Positions 32,624-41,011 of a stretch of DNA of 64,000 nucleotides are shown in pieces. Source of the stretch: Cylindrotheca closterium (Eukaryota > Bacillariophyta > Bacillariophyceae > Bacillariales > Bacillariaceae); contig CAKOGP040001836.1 in the NCBI GenBank assembly GCA_933822405.4, positions 186,001-250,000 on the forward strand, written 5' to 3'. Within the stretch, counting starts at the first letter, position 1. Each line of letters begins with the position of its first letter. The position numbers and the translations under genes are program-made. The notes beneath the pieces were generated by a model that saw nothing but the letters and a program-made list of their open reading frames with translations, was not told where the DNA came from and ran no database searches.

Positions 32624-33193
32624 ATGGCAATCTACAGCTCGCGCATTCTTCTCTTGGCAGCTTTCCTTCTAGTGACACTGTGCCCCTTTACTACCGCTTC
32701 AACACGACACCACATCTTAAAAGGTCATGGTGGGGTAAAAAACTTGGAATCTCCAATGATGGATCAGCCCCGCAGTCTGCGAAGAAAGAAGAATCTCCCG
32801 GACCTACAATATTCATCTACCGTTGGAAGACTATTTGAGAGTACAACCTCTGCTACATCTGCTGCCCCTATCGCTTCGGTCACATCAAACTCAGTGGTTC
32901 ATTTCACAAGCGCTCCGACGGCTTCGCCCACGAAAACAAAGTCCGAAATGCCATCTTTGGCGCCGACCTTGGTTCCTGGTCGGACGGAAGACCCTACAGC
33001 CGATCCAACAAACAGTCCAACCATCTTTCCATCAACTTCTCCTTCTACCCCTCCAACCACGGTACAATCCATGAATTCGGCGCTATCGGAAGAGGAAACA
33101 GCAAAGCAGTCGAAAATCATTTTTCTTTCAACATTCCTTGGAGTTTATGTGCTGCTTGGTGGTGGAATGGCAATTCGTTGGCTCTGGCGTTGA
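32624..33193 (+). CDS. Secreted or surface Pro/Ser/Thr-rich protein with C-terminal membrane anchor
   Basis: This is a 189-residue protein. The ATG at 32624 gives a clean signal peptide (ILLLAAFLLVTLCPFTTAS). The middle holds repeated T/S-x-x-P units (SAPTASPTKT, DPTADPTNSPTIFPSTSPS), a typical heavily O-glycosylated mucin-like stalk. One membrane span lies at the C-terminus (IIFLSTFLGVYVLLGGGMAI) followed by a short basic end. This layout is common among diatom cell-surface proteins. The basic RSLRRKK near residue 50 could be a processing site (inference). Confidence 0.7.
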   Translation: MAIYSSRILLLAAFLLVTLCPFTTASTRHHILKGHGGVKNLESPMMDQPRSLRRKKNLPDLQYSSTVGRLFESTTSATSAAPIASVTSNSVVHFTSAPTASPTKTKSEMPSLAPTLVPGRTEDPTADPTNSPTIFPSTSPSTPPTTVQSMNSALSEEETAKQSKIIFLSTFLGVYVLLGGGMAIRWLWR

Positions 33194-34520
33194 TACAGTC
33201 TAACCTTATTATCTTCGCATAACATTGCGGATTCATTCAACAGAGTAGACTACACTATAAACTCATAAGATTGCTTGATTTTTATTTGGAGCAGTTCTGT
33301 TGTCCCTTTCGTCCTATATATTCGTTTGTATATATTCTTAGGAGTTTTCTATTCAATATATATATATATATATATATATAAATATATATATATTTTAAAA
33401 AAATATAAATGTGATTGGTCAATTTTCCGCGCCATCACCTTGGACGCCAATTTTGCTTCGGGCTAAACGATGAATGAAGGGAACGAAGACGAATCATCAT
33501 CTCATCAAAGGGCGCTCATCTTCAATGGTCGAGATTTCGACGAGGCTCCTACTATAACAACGTCATCTCATCTCGCAATCCCTTCTTCCGTCGACTGGGA
33601 CTGGCGATGACCTTTTTTGTGTACCCTCCTTCTCGGTCGTGACTATTAAACTGGAACGACCACTACCTCGTCATCTTTCGGTCACGTGCTTCGAGAAGGA
33701 GTTCAAAGCTGTGAATAGAAAACTTCATCAACAAGAGAAAAGAAGCATTATCGGCACTCGGTTCTGGAACAGTCGAAGGTTCAAAAGCATTTTTAAATTT
33801 TAATGTTGAGAATGTCATAGGGCTCCTCGAAAGAAGTCCCGTCTTGATTCTTGATTGCGTGACGATTGAGCGAGATCAGACCTTTCATGACCGCATCTGC
33901 TATGTATCTTTAACAGCTTTTTGTGTAGCAGCGGCATACGAACCCCTTGTCCCGTATACGGACAAACTGGATTTTACTTCCTCCGTTTGTCTTGTCAGAG
34001 AGATCACAATCCAATTCCACCTGACTTGCTGCAAAGACACCGCCATTGGGCTTGAGAAGAGAGAGCTGGGACTGACGGGTCTCTCTTTTTTCTCGCACGA
34101 AGCGTGCGCATGCAACACAGGAATGACTGGCAATTTAAAAGTTATAGACAGCAGAGTCACCAGTTATCTAGCTAGTAGGCTTTAATTTCACCACACTCCA
34201 CGTGAGTCGCTGCTGTTGCGGTTGGAAGCTCATGGTGTTAATAGAAGCTTTATTGTTGAAGATATTATTAACTCTTGGTGTTGTTGCCACTGTTGCGGTC
34301 TTGTCGAAGAATGATCTCATCATAAACGAAATGCAAAGCAATTTTTCAAGTACCTTTTAGGCAAAAGAGTCGTCATCACGCATCACGTGTGACGCAAACC
34401 GTACCACTAAACGCAATGCGATGTTTGCTCCGGCCCCGCACACCATGTTACCAAACCAACAAGCACCCTCGTTGAGCTGCTGTTGGAAGACGCTGAAGGT
34501 GAAAATTACCCACTGACTGC
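33194..34520. other. Intergenic region of 1.3 kb
   Basis: It contains the AT microsatellite (33355-33410). A 46-codon ATG frame lies at 33471-33611, and a longer frame at ~33844-34185 without recognisable features. Neither is supported as a gene. Confidence 0.4.
33355..33410. repeat. AT dinucleotide microsatellite
   Basis: (TA)n runs for about 26 bases, then AATATATATATATTTT and an A-rich stretch. Confidence 0.95.
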
Positions 34521-35813
34521 ATGGCCGATAGGGTGGATACTGAGCAATCTGAAAGTCGTGTGCATCACCACTACGTTGGAGATGGAGAAGCAGAAGCAGA
34601 AGTTGTTTCTCGAGACATCACACAAGTCACTGTTGATTCTTCGACGCAGAAAATCCAAAATGAATCATTCTTTCAGTGTCACCACCTTTACAAGGTTGAT
34701 TTCTCACGTGCAACAAGCCTAGACACTATTGGCCAGTGGGCCTTTTACGAATGCCGCTCTCTGTGTGAAATGATCCTACCTCTTTCACTGGTCTACATTG
34801 GAAGTTATGCTTATTACGAATGCTCCAACTTAGTCGACTTGGAGTTACCCTATGGTCTGGAAGTGATTTCAGCAGCAGCATTCTCTTGCTGCCGGTCTTT
34901 GGTTAACATCACGATTCCTTCCACAGTGCGACAGCTTCGAGTTGGAACTTTTTCTCACTGCGAGGGCTTGGAATCTGTTGAATTGCCCTCCAAACTAGAG
35001 TCGATTGCCAGCGAGGCCTTTGGTGCTTGTTCCTCGCTGAAGAACATTGCCATACCTATGGATACTAAAGTTGCGTCCAATGCGTTTCGAGCTTGTAACT
35101 CGCTTTTGAAAGCCTGTCACATTGGAAAGGAAGAAAACCTAAACGATAATTCAACGCAACAAAACAACGAGATCATCGTTTGTGTCCTAAAGGAGCGGCT
35201 CTTGCACCACCCTTTACACAAAATATGTTATTATCAATCCAATACAAGCGGATCCCAACCAATCACTCTAGCATCAGAATCACTGATGCAATTTGCCATG
35301 GACCGTGATCCCCTTGGCATGATGCCATTGCACATTCTTTCGATTGCAGCAAAACCAAACTGGAAATACATCCACACTGCATTGCAACTGGAAGGAGGAG
35401 CTGATGCGTGTTTGCATGCAAGAGATAGTTGGGGTCACACTCCGTTTGATTATCTTGCCAGAAATAGAAATGTTGATTCAGCATCTTGGAAAGAAACATT
35501 GGCAATTCTGTTTTGGAAACGGGTTTTGCAATTGGGCCTTAAAACATGGCGGGTAGCAATGGTACAAAAAATTGGAAAAGTCGATGGATCGTTGGCCAAA
35601 GAACGTGGTCAATCGTTTCGTGAGATCGATAGTAAACTGAAAAACTACGAGGCCAGAGATAGATCGTCGATTTTGGAACTTTGTCTCTGGAAGCATGAAT
35701 TGAATTCGACAATATCCGAAGTTGAAAGCAGCAGCATTGAAGCATCTCGAGTCATATGTCGATTGACATGCTGTGCAGAAGTTGTGGTTCCGAATGTCTT
35801 GGTATTCTTGTGA
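34521..35813 (+). CDS. BspA-type leucine-rich-repeat protein with ankyrin-like C-terminal part
   Basis: This is a single-exon 430-residue protein. Residues ~52-200 carry six or so BspA/TpLRR repeats with the pattern I/L-G-x-x-A-F-x-x-C-x-S-L-x-x-I-x-L-P (IGQWAFYECRSLCEMILP, IASEAFGACSSLKNIAIP). Residues ~255-315 resemble an ankyrin-type stretch (DPLGMMPLHILS, DSWGHTPFDYLA). The last ~100 residues are helical and unrecognised. There is no signal peptide, so the protein is probably intracellular. Expanded families of this type occur in diatoms, with unknown roles. Confidence 0.82.
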   Translation: MADRVDTEQSESRVHHHYVGDGEAEAEVVSRDITQVTVDSSTQKIQNESFFQCHHLYKVDFSRATSLDTIGQWAFYECRSLCEMILPLSLVYIGSYAYYECSNLVDLELPYGLEVISAAAFSCCRSLVNITIPSTVRQLRVGTFSHCEGLESVELPSKLESIASEAFGACSSLKNIAIPMDTKVASNAFRACNSLLKACHIGKEENLNDNSTQQNNEIIVCVLKERLLHHPLHKICYYQSNTSGSQPITLASESLMQFAMDRDPLGMMPLHILSIAAKPNWKYIHTALQLEGGADACLHARDSWGHTPFDYLARNRNVDSASWKETLAILFWKRVLQLGLKTWRVAMVQKIGKVDGSLAKERGQSFREIDSKLKNYEARDRSSILELCLWKHELNSTISEVESSSIEASRVICRLTCCAEVVVPNVLVFL

Positions 35814-35905
35814 GGTTGGCACTATGATGCTCTCGTCGCATGGTAACAAATTGCAAATCGCCTCAGAACGGTTGCGGTATTATCGATCACTGAGGGCTAG
35901 GTATT

Positions 35906-38131
35906 TCAATCTAGTATCCAGTCGGTTGGATCCATCAGTTGCGCACCATTGACCGTGCTTGCATTGGCAAATGCAACGAATCGAGGCCACAAGTGGTTCA
36001 AGATCACCTTGGACAGTCCGTAGATGAAGGGAAACACCACTGTCACAGACCAACGGTATACCCTTACAGGGCCATTCTCCATAATTCTGTCGAATGTTTC
36101 CAATGCCCAAATCGATACATCTTCCATTTGGGGATTCACCAATAATTGGAGCGCAATACCCGGAATGATCCATCTCTTGAAGAAGGGCTTGGGTACAAGT
36201 GTTCCATTATCTGGATCGAATTCACCTATGAAAAAGGTGATAAAGACGTCCAAGAAGCAGATTAGACCGACAATTACTAGAAATCGCTCCCACAAGAAGT
36301 CCATAATCATTCGGTATTGTAGATGGACCCCTGAGTATGGCTCCTTGCAATACCACGGCTTACGCCAGGGTTTCCTCTTCCTCAAACGGCTCTTTTTTGG
36401 TGGCTTACAAACTTTCCATTCTAACACTGGAGCTGGGACAATAGCGAGGGCAACCAGATCACGAAAGAACTCTTGTCTATCTGCAACGGGACGGGTACAA
36501 TACCACGGCCTGTTTGCTCCAGCAACACCATCAGATGGTGCCGATTCATTTTTGCCAGCGACCGGTCCTTCGTCGTCCAGTTGTATGCATACGGGGAGGT
36601 CAGAGATACGTTTAGGAACAAACTTGTGTTCAATATACTCCGTGATATTCTGGTGCCCCCCTTTGACATGAATTTGGAACCAAGATTTGGTTGCCTTCTG
36701 ACCGACTTCAAATATGATGCAAAACACGAACAGGAATTTCCAATACACAACAAAGCCTCGATTTGGTCGGATAAGCATCCTCTTGTCGATCAGATCCCTT
36801 GTCTCGTGTATTAGTTGATCCTGCATTTCATACAATTTCAATGATTCTACTGCAGATAGTCTCTTGCCCTTGTTTTGCAAACGACGAATCTCTTCCTTCT
36901 TCAAGTCCAATCGTACCTTGCGACTTTTCTTGAGCCACTTCCGAAGGTGCTTTTGTATTCGTGAAATAGCGTCACGTTCTTGGTGCTTCTGCCACATCTC
37001 TAAGGCGAGGGCAGCCCTTTTTGCCTTATACACCCGAAATGCACTTTGAATAACAATTGCTGCTTCTGCGTCTTGAAGCTTTCGCGATTTCCCCCCCCAA
37101 ATGAGACTTCGAAGCCGTTTAGCTCTCTTTGCTTGTTGCCTTTGACGCCATTTACTCGATGTCTCTTGGATATTGACACGGAGCTTGTTCAGGGGGGCAA
37201 TCAGTGGAGCAACATACTTGATGTATCTTATTTTCGTAAGAATATCCCGGGCTTGACGACGAAACTTTCGGGGGTTTCGTATGGCTCTACGAATAAGGCG
37301 TCGAATTTGAGCCTTCCTGAACTCCTTTATCTTTGACTTCACTTCTCGACTGGTGATTCCAAAGGTTGAGACTGCAATGTACTCGAATATCACAACAAGG
37401 AATGCCTGTCTACTGTGAAACGAGAACGAATCAAAGTGGATATAGTCGCCATCCCTGATACACATAGCATCGTTCAGGAGAATATCATCTTTCCCCTTAG
37501 CTGCTGGTCCAACGCATCGGAAAAACATAAAGTAAAATCCAACTGGTAGCACCAGAAGTTGGAATGCAATATGGTAATAAAAGACAAAGATGCTTTCCAT
37601 CCAGTTGCGGCTTATTCTCTTCCCTGTATCAGCATAAAATATTCGATTTCTTCTCTTCTTGGAAGTTACGAGTCGGCTCGCTTCTCCTGCCCTGATGAAA
37701 CCATCCATGAACCAGACAACCGAAAACATGAGGCTAATGGTAACGTAGTGTTCCTCAAGGAAATCCACTAAATCCAAGAATCTTGGCGAAAAATGTCTAC
37801 TATCGAATTTTGGCAGGATGCATCTTTGAGAAAAAGGATCATCAATGCATACGTCTGGAGCTTGTATCATTTGGGGCAGCATTGTTGCCACAATATCAAG
37901 CAAACCGGCGGTTCCCAGAAGTATGGCCCAAAAGTATCTGATTGCTTCATCGTCGGTGCGAAGTCTCATCGACCTTCTCGACCCAGCAACTACATCTCCT
38001 CTACCGATATGATCTGAAAGGGACTTTGACATGCCTGCATTCCAATTGTTGATGGTTGATGCGCGCAGTCTCGCCGACCTTCTCGTCCTAGTTACTTCAT
38101 CTCGTCTATGATCTGTAAGAGCTTTTGACAT
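35906..38131 (-). CDS. Polytopic membrane protein with IQ motifs and voltage-sensor-like segments, paralogue A
   Basis: The frame is open from 38248. The ATG at 38131 gives 741 residues, close to its paralogue (747). Layout: basic N-terminus with a 33-residue internal repeat; four hydrophobic segments (IRYFWAILLGTAGLLDIVA; SLMFSVVWFMDGFI; HIAFQLLVLPVGFYFMFF; AFLVVIFEYIAVS); a long Arg/Lys-rich linker with IQ-type motifs (IVIQSAFRVYKAKRA, AISRIQKHLRKWLKK); then RMLIRPNRGFVVYWKFLFVF, a Cys-bearing loop with two WYC motifs, FLDVFITFFIGEFDPDNG, IPGIALQLLVNPQ and VRVYRWSVTVV. The blocks around the Trp and the FLDVF motif resemble S1 and S2-S3 of cyclic-nucleotide-gated/HCN/plant K+ channels. No pore loop or nucleotide-binding domain is seen. 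Function is inferred; calmodulin binding is plausible from the IQ motifs. Confidence 0.75.
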   Translation of the reverse strand: MSKALTDHRRDEVTRTRRSARLRASTINNWNAGMSKSLSDHIGRGDVVAGSRRSMRLRTDDEAIRYFWAILLGTAGLLDIVATMLPQMIQAPDVCIDDPFSQRCILPKFDSRHFSPRFLDLVDFLEEHYVTISLMFSVVWFMDGFIRAGEASRLVTSKKRRNRIFYADTGKRISRNWMESIFVFYYHIAFQLLVLPVGFYFMFFRCVGPAAKGKDDILLNDAMCIRDGDYIHFDSFSFHSRQAFLVVIFEYIAVSTFGITSREVKSKIKEFRKAQIRRLIRRAIRNPRKFRRQARDILTKIRYIKYVAPLIAPLNKLRVNIQETSSKWRQRQQAKRAKRLRSLIWGGKSRKLQDAEAAIVIQSAFRVYKAKRAALALEMWQKHQERDAISRIQKHLRKWLKKSRKVRLDLKKEEIRRLQNKGKRLSAVESLKLYEMQDQLIHETRDLIDKRMLIRPNRGFVVYWKFLFVFCIIFEVGQKATKSWFQIHVKGGHQNITEYIEHKFVPKRISDLPVCIQLDDEGPVAGKNESAPSDGVAGANRPWYCTRPVADRQEFFRDLVALAIVPAPVLEWKVCKPPKKSRLRKRKPWRKPWYCKEPYSGVHLQYRMIMDFLWERFLVIVGLICFLDVFITFFIGEFDPDNGTLVPKPFFKRWIIPGIALQLLVNPQMEDVSIWALETFDRIMENGPVRVYRWSVTVVFPFIYGLSKVILNHLWPRFVAFANASTVNGAQLMDPTDWILD

Positions 38132-38380
38132 GCCTGTATTCCGGTTGTCGATGGTTGAGGTGATAACACCTCTGTGCCTGAGAGGAATGCAGCAAATAAA
38201 GATACTATGAAAATGGGTAAAAATTTGACGACTTCCGGGTTTCTTCATTCAAGACGTCTCATTCGTCGGCGACTAGTGCGAATAACGTTGGGGCTGTTGA
38301 AGCTTGCAAATCTGCAAATCTGCATCCAATGCGCTGACAAAAAGAAAAAGTTGTTGCATGAAGAATCATCATATTTTCAA
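38132..38380. promoter_or_regulatory. Head-to-head region between paralogous genes
   Basis: The two divergent paralogues leave 249 bp between their preferred starts. Longer open frames extend into it from both sides (to 38248 on minus; ATG 38207 on plus), so the proteins would overlap if the longer starts were used. A shared bidirectional promoter is inferred. Confidence 0.5.
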
Positions 38381-40624
38381 ATGGAAAGTGTGAATACCAA
38401 CCCATCAAATCGATCGACAACTACAGACTCCCAGACAGAGACAAAACGAGAAAGTCAATGGCTTACGGCCGCCTTGCAGGGCAGCGACATGGGCAATGGT
38501 AGAAACAGTATCTCCACGACAAAGTCTTGGGGCAAACAAGAAATCATGGAATATTCATGGGTTATATTGCTCGGATTTGCTGGATTGGTTGATGTATTGG
38601 GAACCATCCTGCCCGACCTTGCAACAAGCAACGGAACCTGCAGCTTGGAGGACGAGCAGTGTGAAATAACGAATCCAGGGTCAATTCTCTTACATTGGCA
38701 GTCGTTCGTTGCGTGGCTCGACCGCCATGACATTCCAATTAGCTTTGTATTCTCAGCTTTATGGTTTCTAGATGCCTTTTGGACGGCCAACAAAGCAAGG
38801 CTTCATGCGCGAGAAGTGAAAGAGATGGAAAGGTTGAATATGAGCAAGGAGGCAAAACCAGTACATTGGTGGCAGAATCCACAATCCGCTTATTTCTGGT
38901 CCATTTCATTGCAGCTTTTATGCCTTCCGACTGGCTTTTATGGAGCCTTGTTCTTTGCATTTCGCAAAATTGCGGCTGGTGGAACGATCCATGATCTTGA
39001 GCAAATAGAAAATGAGGTCTTGGACGTCGTTGAAATGGGGGACGACGGAATGAAACACCACAAACAATTCTCAGTTCGGAGCAAGAAAGCCTTCATTTTT
39101 GTAATTATACAGCACTTTGCAGGGAGAACTACTCGTTCCACAGTGAAGCATGCCAAATCCAAAGCCATTGCTCTGGTCAAGAAACTTTCGAAACAAATCT
39201 TCTCCAAAGCCATTCGCAACCCTCGCAAGTTCCGACGACAAGTGAAAAAAACCTTGAAGGTGGGACGATATCTAAAGTACGGATTCCCGTTGTTTGGAAA
39301 GTTCAATCGGATACGAGGTTTAGTGGTCTTGGCCTGGAAACGGCAGCTCCAACGTTACCAGGCCCAAAAGGCCAAACGAGCTCGGCAATTGCTTTGGGAA
39401 TCCAAACCACGCAAGGTTCGAGAAGTCGACGCTGCAATCATCATCCAAAGTGTCTTTCGGGCCCGTCAAGCTCGCAAGGCGGTCAAGGCCATGCGGATTC
39501 TCAAAGCGGATAAGGAGTATCTCGCCATATCCCGAATTCAGCATGTCTTGCGGCGCAAGTTACGAGAGCAACGAGCCCGTTTGGAGGCACGACAAAAGGA
39601 ATTGGAACGACTGGAGCAACTGATGGAAGAGCAAACATTGAGTGATAAACAAAAACGGCGGATATACCAGCTGCGTCACAGGGTGCTTAAGGAAACCAAT
39701 GAATTTTTGAACCGAAAGATGCTGATACGACCCAATACCAAATTTTCAGTCTATTGGAAACTGTTCTTCGCGATATGTCTTCTGTGGGAATTTACAGGAG
39801 CAGCACTCCAACCACTCGTACATAAGAAGCCATCCAAATCTCACAAATCTAGCAAAGGGGATGTTGAACCAACGACCGTCGAAGAATTGATTGCCCGTAC
39901 TTTTGTTCCAATACGCATTTCCGACTGGCCGCAATGCCAGAATTCAACAAAAGACGACAGCGACAAACAACAGAAAAAGAATGGCGAGCAAGGTGATACA
40001 GGAGAGCTTCGTTGGTACTGCAAAGACCCCTTCTTCTCCACACACAAATCCGCCCGAGATGCCCTGGCCCTGGCCTTGATACCCAAACCTGTCTCTGAGT
40101 GGTCCGAATGCCGTCCAAAACCCATTCCGAAGAAGCGTAGATTTCCCTTGTTTCGGCGAACGCATCCACGAGAAGCTGTCGAGCTCGATTTGGAGTGGTA
40201 TTGTGGAAAACCTTATTCTAGACTTCATCAACTGTATCGTAACTTGGTGGATTGGTTCTGGTCCGAGTTTGTGGTGCTCGTCGGAGTGGCTTACTTTTTG
40301 GATGTCTTTGTCACCTTTTTCACGGGCGAATTCCACCCCTTGAGTGGCGTCTTGTTGCCCAAACCATTTTTTGCACGCTGGATTCTTCCTGGATTGGTGC
40401 TTCAGTTGGCTGTGAATCCCTACCTGAAGACAGTATCAGGTTGGACCTCTTTTACCTTGAGGCATATCACAAAGTTGGGGCCTGTTCGAGTGTACCGGTG
40501 GAACGCCACTGTCTTGCTCCCACTGTTATTTTTCGTTTGGAGGCACTCCATACAACCAATGTGGCTGTCCTTGGTAGAGTTTGAAAACAAACATGATTTG
40601 ATCCCTGATGATGCCCTATTTTGA
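38381..40624 (+). CDS. Polytopic membrane protein with IQ motifs and voltage-sensor-like segments, paralogue B
   Basis: This is a single-exon protein of 747 residues from the ATG at 38381; an upstream in-frame ATG at 38207 would add 58. It matches paralogue A throughout: membrane segments YSWVILLGFAGLVDVLG, SFVFSALWFLDAFW and YFWSISLQLLCLPTGFYG; IQ motifs IIIQSVFRARQARKA and ISRIQHVLRRKLRE; a coiled coil; RMLIRPNTKFSVYWKLFF; WYC motifs twice; YFLDVFVTFFTGEFHPLSG; ILPGLVLQLAVNP; VRVYRWNATVLLPLLFF. The two halves appear to repeat one theme (W near the first segment, FLDxF in the second, LQLLxLP/LQLAVNP in the third). I infer two voltage-sensor-like modules joined by an IQ linker. The molecular function is unproven. 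Confidence 0.77.
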   Translation: MESVNTNPSNRSTTTDSQTETKRESQWLTAALQGSDMGNGRNSISTTKSWGKQEIMEYSWVILLGFAGLVDVLGTILPDLATSNGTCSLEDEQCEITNPGSILLHWQSFVAWLDRHDIPISFVFSALWFLDAFWTANKARLHAREVKEMERLNMSKEAKPVHWWQNPQSAYFWSISLQLLCLPTGFYGALFFAFRKIAAGGTIHDLEQIENEVLDVVEMGDDGMKHHKQFSVRSKKAFIFVIIQHFAGRTTRSTVKHAKSKAIALVKKLSKQIFSKAIRNPRKFRRQVKKTLKVGRYLKYGFPLFGKFNRIRGLVVLAWKRQLQRYQAQKAKRARQLLWESKPRKVREVDAAIIIQSVFRARQARKAVKAMRILKADKEYLAISRIQHVLRRKLREQRARLEARQKELERLEQLMEEQTLSDKQKRRIYQLRHRVLKETNEFLNRKMLIRPNTKFSVYWKLFFAICLLWEFTGAALQPLVHKKPSKSHKSSKGDVEPTTVEELIARTFVPIRISDWPQCQNSTKDDSDKQQKKNGEQGDTGELRWYCKDPFFSTHKSARDALALALIPKPVSEWSECRPKPIPKKRRFPLFRRTHPREAVELDLEWYCGKPYSRLHQLYRNLVDWFWSEFVVLVGVAYFLDVFVTFFTGEFHPLSGVLLPKPFFARWILPGLVLQLAVNPYLKTVSGWTSFTLRHITKLGPVRVYRWNATVLLPLLFFVWRHSIQPMWLSLVEFENKHDLIPDDALF

Positions 40625-41011
40625 ATGGATGAATCACATCATCCACAGAAAAAGACCTTGCGTGGGATAAGATGGCACTGCCATGATGTTCTTACCATTC
40701 TTGTTATCGAACTGAACTCGCTGCGGAACACACACAGCAGGATGATACAATGATAATAACATTAACTCTGCCTCTCAAATAGTACGTAACCGACTCAACC
40801 GAAAGTGGTCGATCACAACTTTTGGCGCGAATTTTTCTACGTGTCATTTTCATGTAGAACTGGTCAGTACATTGAACGAAGGTCAGACGCCAAGGTTTTG
40901 GAACAAAGTCAACATCCAACTTCATCCATCCTACAGTACTGCATCTGAATGAAATGCTGCCGAACAAGAAGGTGATAGCAACAAGTTCCTCCTCCAAACC
41001 TTAACAGAATC
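40625..41011. promoter_or_regulatory. Upstream region of MCM2
   Basis: The sequence contains TTTTGGCGCGAATTTTTC at about 40819-40836. This is an E2F-like TTTGGCGC site, which fits a replication gene in plants and animals. E2F control is inference. Confidence 0.4.

Noticed and set aside
33844..34185. Plus-strand frame of 113 codons (and an overlapping minus-strand one)
   Set aside because: No domain, no codon or composition support, and both strands are equally open.
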